DNA of 64,000 nt from Martinezella lusitana (GTDB taxonomy: Bacteria; Pseudomonadota; Alphaproteobacteria; Rhizobiales; Rhizobiaceae): the NCBI RefSeq assembly GCF_016901135.1, contig NZ_JAFEVL010000030.1, positions 310,001 to 374,000 of the forward strand, written 5' to 3'. A program made the translations under genes and the position numbers. Below the pieces are notes generated by a model, which was given only the letters and a program-made list of their open reading frames with translations, made no database searches and was not told where the DNA came from. This document shows positions 41,057 to 50,416 of the stretch, piece by piece (positions within the stretch are counted from its first letter, which is position 1; every line of letters begins with the position of its first letter).

Positions 41057-42019
41057 ATGAAATACGTAACACGTGGTGCTGCCGCCTTTGCGGCAGGGCT
41101 GATGCTGAGCTGTGCAATGGCCACGGCGACCTACGCCGCCGACAAGCCGACACTGGCATTCGTGGTCAACGGTGCGTCCGACTTCTGGAAGGCCGCCGAA
41201 GCCGGCGTCAAGAAGGCACAGGCGGAACTGCCGGATTTCAACTTGGAACTGAAATATCCTGAGCAGTCTTCCGTCGCGATCCAGCAGCGACTGATGGAAG
41301 ACCTGGTCTCGGCAGGCGTCAAGGGCATCATGGTTTCGGCTGTCGATCCCAAGACCTCGACGGATGGCCTGAACAAGATCGGCTCGGAGACCGCCCTGTT
41401 TACGACCGATAGCGATGCGCCGGATACGAACCGCGTCGCCTATATCGGCTCGTCGAATATCGATGCCGGCAAGCAGGCTGCCGAAATCGCCAAGAAGGCC
41501 ATGCCGAACGGCGGCAAGTGCATCGGCTTCGTCGGCCTGCTCGGTGCCGACAATGCCAAGGAGCGCATCCAGGGCATGAAGGACGGCATCGCCGGCACGA
41601 AGATCGAACTGACGGACGTCCGCGGCGACGATATCGACCAGACCAGAGCCAAGAAGAACGTCGAGGATGCGCTTGTTGCCAGCCCCGATGTAACCTGCAT
41701 GGTCGGCTTCTATTCCTACAACACGCCACGCATCTACGAGGCGCTGCGCGAAGCTGGCAAGCTCGGTCAGATCACCGTTGTCGGCTTCGATGATGATCCG
41801 ATCACGCTCGGCGGTGTCAAGGAAGGCACGATTGCCGCCACGGTGGTGCAGCAGCCTTACCTGTGGGCCTATCAGGGCATGAAACTGATGGCCGCCTATC
41901 TGAAGGGTGACAAATCGGGTATTCCTGATGGAAAGCTGATCATCATCCCGACGAAGATCATCGGCAAGGATGACGTCGACGCCTATGCCGCAAATCTGAA
42001 GGCGATGGCCGGCAACTGA
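41057..42019 (+). CDS. Sugar ABC importer binding protein, RbsB type
   Basis: A 320-residue exported binding protein, preceded by CGGGAGG. The signal peptide is MKYVTRGAAAFAAGLMLSCAMATATYA. The mature protein has the type 1 periplasmic fold: LAFVVNGASDFWKAAEAGVKKA, GIMVSAVDPKT, FTTDSDAPDTNRVAYIGS and TVVGFDDDPITLGGVKEG. It belongs to the ribose/xylose/rhizopine-type CUT2 class. It is the first gene of the three-gene importer operon, with a hairpin after it. The exact sugar is not inferable. Confidence 0.93.
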   Translation: MKYVTRGAAAFAAGLMLSCAMATATYAADKPTLAFVVNGASDFWKAAEAGVKKAQAELPDFNLELKYPEQSSVAIQQRLMEDLVSAGVKGIMVSAVDPKTSTDGLNKIGSETALFTTDSDAPDTNRVAYIGSSNIDAGKQAAEIAKKAMPNGGKCIGFVGLLGADNAKERIQGMKDGIAGTKIELTDVRGDDIDQTRAKKNVEDALVASPDVTCMVGFYSYNTPRIYEALREAGKLGQITVVGFDDDPITLGGVKEGTIAATVVQQPYLWAYQGMKLMAAYLKGDKSGIPDGKLIIIPTKIIGKDDVDAYAANLKAMAGN

Positions 42020-42032
42020 AGATCATCTCCTG

Positions 42033-42064
42033 TAATAGCGCCGGCCATTGATCCGGCGCTGTTA
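42033..42064 (+). other. Intercistronic hairpin after the RbsB-type gene
   Basis: TAATAGCGCCGG, 8-nt loop, CCGGCGCTGTTA: 12 pairs including one G-U. It lies 13 nt after the stop, probably stabilising the binding-protein mRNA within the operon. Confidence 0.6.
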
Positions 42065-42136
42065 CACTTTGATCGCACGCGAAGCTGAGATCGGCATTCA
42101 AGCCGCATCGCATATCCTGCAGGCTCTATATCCGTT

Positions 42137-43678
42137 ATGAACCAACGATCAGATACATTGGTATCAACAGAAACGACGGCACCCTTTCTCAGCCTCTCGG
42201 GCATCGGCAAGACCTATCCGGGCGTCGTTGCGCTTGACAACTTCTCGATGGATGTCAGCCCCGGCGAAGTGATCGGGCTCGTCGGCGAGAACGGTGCTGG
42301 CAAATCGACGCTGATGAAGATCTTGGGTGGCGTCGTGAAGCCGGATCGCGGAACCATTCTGCTCGACGGAGCTGAACATGCCGCCTTTAGCGTTGAGAGC
42401 AGCATCGCGTCCGGAATTGCCTTTGTGCATCAAGAGCTCAACCTGTTCGAAAATCTCGACGTTGCAGCCAATATTTTCCTCGGCCGCGAGCCGCTGCGCG
42501 GCGGCCTTCTGAAGCTTGTCGACCGACGCCGCCTGCGCATGATGGTCGCGCCGCTCTTGAAGCGCGTCGGTGCGAATTTTTCGGCGGACACACCGGTGGC
42601 CTCGCTATCGCTTGCTCAACAGCAGATGGTCGAGATCGCAAAGGCGCTGTCCATCAACGCGCGGCTTGTGATCCTCGACGAGCCGACATCCAGCTTGCCG
42701 CTTGCCGAGACGGAAAAGCTTCTTGCCGTCATCTCCGCGCTCAAGGCAGATGGTATCAGCGTCATCTTCATTTCCCACCGCCTGCATGAGGTCGAACGCG
42801 TCGCCGATCGTGTCATCGTTCTGAGAGACGGGACGCTCGCGGGGACGCTCCCCAAAAACCTGATCGATCACGACCGGATGGTAAAGTTGATGATCGGCCG
42901 GGCACTGACCGCGCGCACCGCGGAAGCCCACCGGGCACCGGGCAATGTCGCGCTGAAGGTCACGGCCATCCGCACTGCCGCCTATCCGGCCCGGCCGGTC
43001 GATCTCGCCATCAACTATGGAGAGATCCTTGGGCTCGCGGGCCTTGTCGGATCGGGCCGAACGGAGCTCGCTCGCGTGCTCTTCGGGATCGACAAAAGCT
43101 ATGGCGGCTCCACGGCGCTTGATGGAAAAGATGTGACGCTTACCTCTTCGACGAAAGCGGTCGCCAATGGCATCTTCCTGGTGCCGGAGGACCGCAAGCT
43201 CAACGGCATCCTTCTGGATCTGCCGATCTCGCAAAACATATCCTTGCCCAATCTTCCCGTTCACGCGCCTCGGTACATGGTTTCGTCGGAGCGGGAAAAT
43301 GCCGCCGCGGAAATCCAGGGCAAGCGGCTCGGCATCAAGGCGCCTTCCATGGCGACCCGCACCGGAACGCTTTCGGGCGGCAACCAGCAAAAGGTCGTCC
43401 TGGCCAAGTGGCTATCGATGAACCCGAAGGTGATGATCTTCGACGAGCCAACGCGCGGCATCGATATCGGTGCAAAGAATGAAATCTACGGCCTGATGCG
43501 CAAACTCGCCGACGCCGGCGTGGCGATCCTGATGATCTCGAGCGACATGGAGGAGGTCATCGGCGTCTCCGACCGTATCGCGGTCATGCATGAGGGGCAG
43601 ATTGCCGGGATTCTCGACAAGGATAAATTCAGTCAGGAAAACGTGCTTTTGCTGGCCGTCGGCAAGGCGATACACTAA
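42137..43678 (+). CDS. Sugar ABC importer ATPase, RbsA type (two ATPase domains)
   Basis: A 513-residue tandem ATPase. Domain 1 has Walker A GENGAGKSTLMKIL, signature SLAQQQMVEIAKAL and Walker B LVILDEPTSSLP. Domain 2 has the degenerate P-loop GLVGSGRTEL characteristic of CUT2 ATPases, a canonical LSGGNQQKVVLAKWL and VMIFDEPTRGID. It powers the RbsC-type permease encoded 29 nt downstream. The start at 42137 gives the normal family N-terminus. Confidence 0.94.
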   Translation: MNQRSDTLVSTETTAPFLSLSGIGKTYPGVVALDNFSMDVSPGEVIGLVGENGAGKSTLMKILGGVVKPDRGTILLDGAEHAAFSVESSIASGIAFVHQELNLFENLDVAANIFLGREPLRGGLLKLVDRRRLRMMVAPLLKRVGANFSADTPVASLSLAQQQMVEIAKALSINARLVILDEPTSSLPLAETEKLLAVISALKADGISVIFISHRLHEVERVADRVIVLRDGTLAGTLPKNLIDHDRMVKLMIGRALTARTAEAHRAPGNVALKVTAIRTAAYPARPVDLAINYGEILGLAGLVGSGRTELARVLFGIDKSYGGSTALDGKDVTLTSSTKAVANGIFLVPEDRKLNGILLDLPISQNISLPNLPVHAPRYMVSSERENAAAEIQGKRLGIKAPSMATRTGTLSGGNQQKVVLAKWLSMNPKVMIFDEPTRGIDIGAKNEIYGLMRKLADAGVAILMISSDMEEVIGVSDRIAVMHEGQIAGILDKDKFSQENVLLLAVGKAIH

Positions 43679-43707
43679 CGGCTGCGGCCAAATCGAATGG
43701 ATATAGG

Positions 43708-44703
43708 ATGAGTAAGAAAGATCTGGGCTTGCTCCTGTTGATCATCGCCGTCGGCGTTGTCGTCGCGATCATCAATCCGCGCTTCCTTCTGCCGATCAAC
43801 CTGGCAAACACGTCCAATCTCATCGGTCTTTTCGGAATATTGTCGATTGGACAGGCCTTTGTGATCATCACCGGCGGGATCGAACTCTCCGTCGGCTCCC
43901 TTATCGCCTTCCTCGGCGTACTCTTCATCGATTTCGTCGCCGTCCAGAACATGCCCTGGCCCATTGCGCTGCCGGTAATCTTGATCCTCGGTGGCTTTTT
44001 CGGTGCAATCCACGGCTGGCTCATTACACGGCTCAACCTCCAGCCCTTCGTCGTCACCCTTTGCGGCTTGCTGATCTATCGCGGCGCGGCGCGTTTCTAT
44101 ACCGCTGATGGCACGGCGGGTTTCGCCTTCGGCCAAAACTTTCCCGCATTGGAATTCCTGACCGCCGGCCGATTTTACGGCGTGCCGAACACCTTCATTG
44201 CACTCGTGATCATCTCAGTCGTCATGTGGATCGTCCTTCATCGCTCCGTTTATGGACGCTATCTCTACGCCATCGGCAAGAACGAGGAAGCCGCGAAATA
44301 TTCCGGCATTCGTACGGCCAAGATGGTGATGATAGCCTATGTCATATGCGGCGTGCTGACGGCGCTCTCCGCGATCTATTTCGCGATGTACACCCGTTCG
44401 ATCTCGCCGGCGAGCCATGGGCAGTTCTATGAGCTCTATGCGATCGCGGCGGCCGTGCTGGGCGGCTTTTCGCTGCGCGGCGGCGAAGGATCTCTGATCG
44501 GCGTGGTGTTGGGCACGATCCTGCTGCAGGAGCTGCAGAACCTCGTCAATCTTCTCGGCATCCCCTCCTCGCTCAACTTCGCCGTCATGGGCGGCGTTAT
44601 CCTGATCGGCGTGCTGATCGACCAGCAATGGACCGCCATCCGCGCAAGGCGGCTCCTGACATCGGCCGCCCGCCGGCCTGACGCGCGACTGCCCGCCGAG
44701 TAA
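43708..44703 (+). CDS. Sugar ABC importer permease, RbsC type
   Basis: A 331-residue membrane protein with eight to ten helices. The CUT2 permease signatures are present: GGIELSVGSLIAFLGVL, GRYLYAIGKNEEAAKYSGI and AAVLGGFSLRGGEGSLIGVVLG. It forms a homodimeric channel with the RbsA-type ATPase. It ends the operon; no sugar-metabolising enzyme follows, so catabolic genes for the imported sugar are elsewhere. Confidence 0.94.
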   Translation: MSKKDLGLLLLIIAVGVVVAIINPRFLLPINLANTSNLIGLFGILSIGQAFVIITGGIELSVGSLIAFLGVLFIDFVAVQNMPWPIALPVILILGGFFGAIHGWLITRLNLQPFVVTLCGLLIYRGAARFYTADGTAGFAFGQNFPALEFLTAGRFYGVPNTFIALVIISVVMWIVLHRSVYGRYLYAIGKNEEAAKYSGIRTAKMVMIAYVICGVLTALSAIYFAMYTRSISPASHGQFYELYAIAAAVLGGFSLRGGEGSLIGVVLGTILLQELQNLVNLLGIPSSLNFAVMGGVILIGVLIDQQWTAIRARRLLTSAARRPDARLPAE

Positions 44704-44947
44704 GCGCAGTCGCCGCCTCGGCATGAGTCACGCGAGGTCACCTTTAGGCCCAATTGGTCAAGCACGCTGATGCTGCTCGGGCTGGAACCAGCCTGTTCCG
44801 CAGCGCCAAGCCAACGGTTCAGGTCGCGTCTGTTGGCCATAAACCATCCGTTAGGAATTTATTGACCATAATTGGAGGGAAAAGCGATGTCGCAGACGCG
44901 ACGCCTCTGATTTCCTGTGTCTTTTACCAAGGGCGAAAGTCGTATCC

Positions 44948-46282
44948 GTGCACCTAGCGATCCTTTCCATTCCGACGACAACTTTAGCCATGGCTTTGTC
45001 CTTCGTCGCTTGCAGAGCGGCGCTGATCGCAATGCTGGTGCTGGGCGCTCTAGCGGGATCTGCACAGGCAGCGGCCGACGACCGAGCGCTCAAGCTCTTC
45101 TTCACGCATACCGGCGAAAGGGCGACCATCGTCTTCAAGCGCGGCGGCAAATTCGATCCGAAGGGCCTGGCGCAGATCAACCGCTTCCTGCGCGATTGGC
45201 GAAAGAACGAGCCGACCAGGATCGATCCGGATTTGCTCGATCTGGTCTGGGAAGTCTATCGCCGCAGTGGCGCAAGGGAACCCATCCACGTCGTCTCGGC
45301 CTATCGCTCGCCTTCGACAAACAGCATGCTGCGAAACAGGTCGCGGAGTTCCGGTGTCGCGAAACACAGCCAGCACACGCTTGGCAAGGCGATGGACTTC
45401 TACATACCGGGCGTGAAGCTCGCGACCCTGCGCTCAGTGGCCATGCAGATGCAGGTCGGCGGCGTCGGCTTCTATCCAACATCCGGATCGCCATTTGTGC
45501 ATCTGGACGTCGGCAATGTCCGTGCCTGGCCCAGAATGTCGCGCCAGGAACTCGCGCGGCTCTTTCCAACGGGGCGGACCATGCATCTGCCCGCAGATGG
45601 CAGGCCGCTGCCGGGTTACGAAGTCGCGGTTGCGGAATCAAAGAAGCGCGTCCGGCTGACGGGAAGCAAGATTGCGGCCATTGCGGATGAAGACGACGAC
45701 ACCGATGCGCCGGCGACTTCCTCTGACCCTCTGGCTGGCAGAAGCCTTGTCACCGCCATGCTGCCGACGCCTCGAAGCCGGGCCAGCAATGGACTGGAGC
45801 TTCAACTCGGCAAACGGATAGCAGAAGAGAATGAAATTCGACCCTTTGCCGACCTCGCGTCCTACGCTGTCCCACTGCCGACCTCGCGACCGAACAGTAT
45901 CGTCGTGACCCCCACATCCGCCCCGGAGAAAACCGTCCCCACGGCCTTTGCAAGCCTGGTGGTGGGACGCAACGATGCGGGCAAACTGCTCGTTGCGGAT
46001 CGCCCGGGAGCTTCGCTGAACGATGCCATGGCGCGGATGCAGCCCATGGCGGATCTGCCAACCTCCGCCGCACAGGAGGTATCGGCCGGCGTCGGCACCA
46101 TGTCCACCGGGGCCCTTGTCGCATGGGCCTTGCAGCCTCCGGGCATTGCGATGGAAATGACGCTTCCCGATCTCGTCAGTGCTCCGCTCCCCATGGAAGC
46201 AGATGCAGTAGACGCCGGGCACAGTGCTTCCGTGGTTGCCGAGGATAAATTCGACAGTGAAAGATTTGGCTTCGAGGGCTGA
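44948..46282 (+). CDS. DUF882 / YcbK-like murein peptidase (M15 fold) with long C-terminal extension
   Basis: A 444-residue exported protein. GTG 44948 is assumed; ATG 44990 is an alternative that still keeps the signal segment FVACRAALIAMLVLGALAGSAQA. Zinc ligands of the peptidase M15 fold are His143 (SQHTLG), Asp150 (GKAMDFY) and His185 (PFVHLDVG), after HVVSAYRSP. The family includes E. coli MepK, a peptidoglycan endopeptidase. The last ~210 residues are low-complexity, rich in Ala, Pro, Ser and Thr, and have no recognisable domain. It stands alone. Confidence 0.88.
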   Translation: MHLAILSIPTTTLAMALSFVACRAALIAMLVLGALAGSAQAAADDRALKLFFTHTGERATIVFKRGGKFDPKGLAQINRFLRDWRKNEPTRIDPDLLDLVWEVYRRSGAREPIHVVSAYRSPSTNSMLRNRSRSSGVAKHSQHTLGKAMDFYIPGVKLATLRSVAMQMQVGGVGFYPTSGSPFVHLDVGNVRAWPRMSRQELARLFPTGRTMHLPADGRPLPGYEVAVAESKKRVRLTGSKIAAIADEDDDTDAPATSSDPLAGRSLVTAMLPTPRSRASNGLELQLGKRIAEENEIRPFADLASYAVPLPTSRPNSIVVTPTSAPEKTVPTAFASLVVGRNDAGKLLVADRPGASLNDAMARMQPMADLPTSAAQEVSAGVGTMSTGALVAWALQPPGIAMEMTLPDLVSAPLPMEADAVDAGHSASVVAEDKFDSERFGFEG

Positions 46283-46336
46283 ATTAGGCGGTGAGACGTA
46301 CTTTGCGCATTTTCATAGCCCCACGCCTTGGTGACT

Positions 46337-47104
46337 TCATTGCCCCTTCGATCGCCAGACCAGAAGCCGCCCTTCGAAAGCCGCGATCAAAGCGGACGTG
46401 GCATATCCCAGAGCGCCGAGCAGGATCACACCCGCATAGAGGTCCGGCGCTCTGAACGAGCGTGCGGCAAGAAGAATCCAGTTGCCCAGTCCATTGCGCC
46501 CGGCAATCATTTCACAGACGATCGATAGAATGAGCGCGACGGTAAGGCCAAGCCGCATGCCGGCCAGAATATCGGGTGATGCGGAGGGCAGCGCGACCTT
46601 CCATATCACCTTTGCGCGCGAAAACCCGAGTGCCCGCGTTACCTCGTAAAGGCGCGGCTCTACGACCGAAAAGCCATGAATGGTGGCCAGCAGAACGGGC
46701 CACATCGCCCCGAAAGCGATGACGACAAGCACCATTCCATCCGACAGGCCGAAGATCGCGATCGCAACGGGGATGGTGGCCGAGGCCGGCAGAGGGCGCA
46801 GGAATTCCAGCATCGGGGCAAGGTAGGCGTGGAGTGCGGGAGAGCTGCCGATGACGGCACCAAGGGCGACACCTGCAAACGACGCTATCAACCAGCCCCA
46901 GAACATGCGCTCGACAGTGGCGAGAAGCTTGACGCCAAGGTCGCCGTGATCGAACCCGGCAATCAGGGCTCGCCATGTGCGGTCGGGTCCGGGAAGGAAC
47001 ACCGGGCTCACCAGCCGGTGATCGGCCGCAAGCTGCCAGAGCCAGACAAAGAGAGCTGCAACCACAAGGCTGGCGAAAAGAGAGAGAAGGCGCGATCCTC
47101 TCAT
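46337..47104 (-). CDS. ABC importer permease, SsuC/TauC type (second)
   Basis: A 255-residue inner-membrane permease with about six helices. The conserved loop EVTRALGFSRAKVIWKVALPSASPDILAGMRLG is the ATPase-coupling segment, preceded by EFLRPLPASATIPVAIAIFG. The start at 47104 overlaps the upstream permease stop as ATGA; the open frame extends far upstream, but only as an out-of-frame reading of that gene. It is the last gene of the five-gene operon. Confidence 0.92.
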   Translation of the reverse strand: MRGSRLLSLFASLVVAALFVWLWQLAADHRLVSPVFLPGPDRTWRALIAGFDHGDLGVKLLATVERMFWGWLIASFAGVALGAVIGSSPALHAYLAPMLEFLRPLPASATIPVAIAIFGLSDGMVLVVIAFGAMWPVLLATIHGFSVVEPRLYEVTRALGFSRAKVIWKVALPSASPDILAGMRLGLTVALILSIVCEMIAGRNGLGNWILLAARSFRAPDLYAGVILLGALGYATSALIAAFEGRLLVWRSKGQ

Positions 47105-47865
47105 GCGATCACTCCAACCATGGCCGCCCGTCCCAACAAGCGGTGCTGCGCAAACGAGAGCAAGGCATTCATGGCCCAGCCGAGCAGGCCGGTCCACACC
47201 AGATAGGCAAGCATGACAGCGGGTTGAAGGCCTTGTTGCGCGACCAGAATACCATAGCCGAGCCCGAGGGGATTGACGGCGATTTCGACCGTTACGGCAA
47301 CGACCAGCGCCATAGCTGCCGCAAGGCGAAACGCGACGATGATGCGCGGCAAGGCGGCCGGCAACACGATCTTGCACAGCTGCTGCCAGGTGGAAAGGCG
47401 CAGCGTGCGCGCTACTTCCAGCAGGCGCGGCTCGATACCCGCCATGGCGGAGCGGACGAGAAGCATCATCGGCCAGATGCAGGAAAAGGCGACGATGGCG
47501 ATTTCCATGCGAAAGCCGAAGCCGAAGACCAGCATCGCGATCGGCAATATTGCCACCGAAGGTATCGGCCTGATCATTTCGACGCTGACTTCCATGAGCC
47601 GGTCGACTGTTGTGACGAGACCAAACAGGATGCCAAGCGTCAGACCGATCAATCCGCCGATCGCGAGGCCGGCGCCGGCGGTGATCAAGGTATCGCTCGT
47701 CGCCAGCAAGAGCGAGGCGTCGGCAATACCTCGCCACAGCGCCAGAGCAACATCGCTCGGCGCCGCCAGCGACAGGGATGTCGATCCCCAGATGCGCATG
47801 GCCGCCTCACCCAGGAGGAGCAAGGCCATCGGGACGAGCAACCCTTTCCACCACGTGGCCTTCAT
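47101..47865 (-). CDS. ABC importer permease, SsuC/TauC type (first)
   Basis: A 254-residue permease homologous to the next gene in the operon. It carries [20 protein letters not shown] and [33 protein letters not shown]. The two may form a heterodimer, since most NitT/TauT-type importers use a homodimer of one permease. ATGA overlaps link it to the ATPase gene upstream and the second permease downstream. Confidence 0.92.
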   Translation of the reverse strand: MKATWWKGLLVPMALLLLGEAAMRIWGSTSLSLAAPSDVALALWRGIADASLLLATSDTLITAGAGLAIGGLIGLTLGILFGLVTTVDRLMEVSVEMIRPIPSVAILPIAMLVFGFGFRMEIAIVAFSCIWPMMLLVRSAMAGIEPRLLEVARTLRLSTWQQLCKIVLPAALPRIIVAFRLAAAMALVVAVTVEIAVNPLGLGYGILVAQQGLQPAVMLAYLVWTGLLGWAMNALLSFAQHRLLGRAAMVGVIA

Positions 47866-48641
47866 TTCTCGGCCCTTTCGATGAAATCGAACAGCGTCCG
47901 GCGCAGTCGCAGAAACTCCGGCATTTCGCGGGTTTCAAGCTGATTGCGTGGCCGGGGCAGATCCACCCGCAACTCGATGCCGATGCGGCCGGGTCTCGGG
48001 AGCAGGCCGATGACCCTGTCTCCGAGATAGACGGCCTCTTCGAGGTCGTGCGTGACGAATAGGACAGTGGTGCCGGTTTCAGCGACGAGCGCCAGCATTT
48101 CATCCTGGAGGCCCTGGCGCGTCATCGCGTCGAGCGCGCCGAACGGCTCGTCCATCAGCAGCACAGAAGGATCCTGCGCCAGGCACCGTGCGATCTGGAT
48201 TCGCTGCTGCATGCCGCCCGACATTTCGGTCGGATATTTTTGCTCGTGTCCGGCCAGACCGACCTTGGCAAGCAGGGCATAGGAGCGATCCATACGCTCG
48301 GCGCGAGCCAAACCCGCCGCCTCCAGCGCAAGCGCCACGTTGGATGCTGCGGTGCGCCACGGCAGCAGGGCCTTTCCATAGTCCTGGAAGACAATCGCCA
48401 CGTCGCGCCGTGGTGCAGTGAGCGGCTGGCCCATGAAATATACGCTACCGCCATTCGGGCGCACCAGGCCGCCCGCCATACGCAGGGCCGTGGTCTTGCC
48501 GCAACCCGACGGGCCGATGACGCAGACGATCTCGCCGCGGCGGATCGTCAGGGACAGGTCCGAGATGATCGTGCGGTCGCCGTAAGCCAGGCTGATCCCT
48601 TCGAAGCCGATTACTGCATTGCCAGTTGTCATGGCGTCCAT
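47862..48641 (-). CDS. ABC importer ATPase, SsuB/TauB type
   Basis: A 259-residue ATPase. Walker A is [11 protein letters not shown], the signature [15 protein letters not shown], Walker [13 protein letters not shown] and the switch histidine [10 protein letters not shown]. It belongs to the nitrate/sulfonate/taurine/pyrimidine-precursor class that pairs with the two permeases downstream. It overlaps the first permease by ATGA and follows the GntR gene after 6 nt. Confidence 0.93.
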   Translation of the reverse strand: MDAMTTGNAVIGFEGISLAYGDRTIISDLSLTIRRGEIVCVIGPSGCGKTTALRMAGGLVRPNGGSVYFMGQPLTAPRRDVAIVFQDYGKALLPWRTAASNVALALEAAGLARAERMDRSYALLAKVGLAGHEQKYPTEMSGGMQQRIQIARCLAQDPSVLLMDEPFGALDAMTRQGLQDEMLALVAETGTTVLFVTHDLEEAVYLGDRVIGLLPRPGRIGIELRVDLPRPRNQLETREMPEFLRLRRTLFDFIERAEK

Positions 48642-48647
48642 GTGTTT

Positions 48648-49352
48648 TTACTTCCCGGCCAAAGGCGTAGGCCCGTGGTAGACGATTTCCAGCGTCTGAT
48701 GGAGATGGGCGGAAAGTTCGGCTTCCGCCCGCTCGGCGTCTCTCGAAAGCACGATCTCCGCCAGAAGCCTGTGCTGCTCGATGAAGCCCTGGTGATGCCC
48801 GATGCGGCTCATCATCGTGCGCCGATAGCGGTAGGCCTGATAATAGAGATCGTCATGGAGGCTCAGCAGGCGCTCGGAGCCGCAAGCCTCGAGAAGCGAG
48901 CGGTGGAACGACTTGTGCAGATGGTCGAATTCCGTCGATCCCTCCCGCATGGTTTCCGGGTCACGCTCGACCGAACGGACGAGGCGATGCAGTGACGACA
49001 TAATACCCGCCTCCCAATCATCCAGACCGTCGCGCATCGAGCGGCGAAGCGCCTCGGTTTCGGCGAGGATGCGAACCTGCGTGATGTCGGCCAGATCTGC
49101 TTCGGAAACGCTTGCGACGCGGAACCCCCTCTGCCCGACAGCGGAAACGAGACCGCGGGACACCAGGCGCGACAAGCCTTCCCGCAAGGGTGTCGCGCCG
49201 ATCTCATAGCGCTCGGAGAGAGCCTGAATGCCAAGTCGGTCCCCCGGCTGCCACACGCCGGCGAGAATATCGTGCTCCAAGACTGCCGCAGCCCTTTCGC
49301 TGAGAGTCTCGGAGTTTGCAAGCTCGGCCGCGTTTCCAAACAACTTGGTCAC
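48648..49352 (-). CDS. GntR-family regulator (FadR/FCD subfamily)
   Basis: A 234-residue regulator. The N-terminal winged helix (LSERAAAVLEHDILAGVWQPGDRL, then ALSERYEIGATPLREGLSRLVSRGLV) is followed by the all-helical FCD ligand domain, with metal-site histidines in FDHLHKSFHRSLLEACG and SAHLHQTLE. It lies inside the operon between the binding protein (14 nt) and the ATPase (6 nt). It probably responds to the imported acid and controls the divergent promoter region. Confidence 0.93.
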   Translation of the reverse strand: MTKLFGNAAELANSETLSERAAAVLEHDILAGVWQPGDRLGIQALSERYEIGATPLREGLSRLVSRGLVSAVGQRGFRVASVSEADLADITQVRILAETEALRRSMRDGLDDWEAGIMSSLHRLVRSVERDPETMREGSTEFDHLHKSFHRSLLEACGSERLLSLHDDLYYQAYRYRRTMMSRIGHHQGFIEQHRLLAEIVLSRDAERAEAELSAHLHQTLEIVYHGPTPLAGK

Positions 49353-49366
49353 TCATCACTCCCTGG

Positions 49367-50302
49367 CTATTTCTGAATCAATGTAGCCGTATCCGGCTTT
49401 CCCTGCAGCATATGTTGCTGGTCCATGGTGGCGACCCACCAGTCGAGCTGTTCCTGATTGAGGGTCGGATCCGAGAAGGACAGCTTCATTTTCGACAGAA
49501 TGGTCTGCGGGATCTTGGTGAAGTCGGCGATCGCCTTGCGCCCCGCATCGGGATTATCATTGACGATCTTGGCCGCTTCGCCGATTGCCGCGCGAAACGC
49601 CGCGATCGACTGGGGATTGGCATCAGCCCATTCGCGTGTGGCCGCATAAAGGATGGCCGGTCGACCATCGGGGATCGTCTTGAGGAAGTATCCTGCATTG
49701 GTACCGACTTTCGATTCGATGATGCGCGACATCATCGGCTCGGCCGTTACGACGGCATCGACGGCGCCCGATTTCAGCGTGTCGCCCATGGTCGGAAAGG
49801 TGACCTCGACGAAATTGACCTGCTTCGGATCGACGCCATTGTCGATCAGCCATTTGGAGAACAGCACCTGAAGAAATGCGCCTATGCCCGGCGCGCCGAC
49901 CTTCTTGCCGACAAAATCGGCCGGTTTGGCAATGCCGCTATTCGGCCCGACCAGAACGCCCACTGTGTCGTAGGTGGATTGAGCTGTCGAACTGGCGCCC
50001 TCCACGCCGACGAGATCAAGCCCGCCATCGACGGCCTGCAGGAACACGGTCGGCGTCGGCCCTCCGATTTGCACAGAATCTGAAAGAAGCGCTGCCGGAA
50101 TATTGGAGTTGAGGCCGATCAGGGTCATCGAGACATCAAGGCCGTGCTTCTTGAAGATGCCTTGCTCGAACGCGACCGCGGCTGATGCGCAGTCGGTGGT
50201 CGCCGTACATCCGATATTGATTTTCGTCTCGGCTGCCGCACTTCCCGTCCAAGCGACAATGGCAAGGCCGGCGGCGAGCGCAGCCTTCGAAATCGAGTTC
50301 AT
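49367..50302 (-). CDS. ABC importer binding protein, NMT1/TauA type
   Basis: A 311-residue exported binding protein. ATG 50302 follows GGGAGGAGAAA; upstream starts in frame have no support. The signal peptide is MNSISKAALAAGLAIVAWTGSAAA. The mature sequence has the type 2 fold of NMT1/SsuA proteins (AFEQGIFKKHGLDVSMTLIG, QIGGPTPTVFLQAVDGGLDLVG, FVGKKVGAPGIGAFLQVLFSKWL). It delivers an anionic or heterocyclic small molecule to the two permeases. It is first in its operon and divergent from the FAH-family gene. Confidence 0.9.
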   Translation of the reverse strand: MNSISKAALAAGLAIVAWTGSAAAETKINIGCTATTDCASAAVAFEQGIFKKHGLDVSMTLIGLNSNIPAALLSDSVQIGGPTPTVFLQAVDGGLDLVGVEGASSTAQSTYDTVGVLVGPNSGIAKPADFVGKKVGAPGIGAFLQVLFSKWLIDNGVDPKQVNFVEVTFPTMGDTLKSGAVDAVVTAEPMMSRIIESKVGTNAGYFLKTIPDGRPAILYAATREWADANPQSIAAFRAAIGEAAKIVNDNPDAGRKAIADFTKIPQTILSKMKLSFSDPTLNQEQLDWWVATMDQQHMLQGKPDTATLIQK

Positions 50303-50347
50303 GTTTTCTCCTCCCAAAGAAACCTGCTTCCCAACCGGGGCGGTTTC

Positions 50348-50379
50348 ATATATCGATAAAAGCATAAAATATATACGAT
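50348..50379. promoter_or_regulatory. AT-rich divergent promoter with direct repeats
   Basis: ATATATCGAT (50348-50357) and ATATATACGAT (50369-50379) repeat 21 bp apart, two helical turns, in the 114-bp region between the divergent binding-protein and FAH-family genes. A TATAAA at 50391-50396 could be the -10 of the plus-strand genes. The repeats are candidate GntR sites. Confidence 0.4.
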
Positions 50380-50416
50380 CTCAAGTCATGTATAAAATTT
50401 GGAGGAGAAAGAGCCG

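Noticed and set aside
44436..44840. Minus-strand frame starting in the gap after the RbsC-type gene
   Set aside because: First 40 residues lie outside the RbsC gene and look plausible, but the rest is antisense to it.
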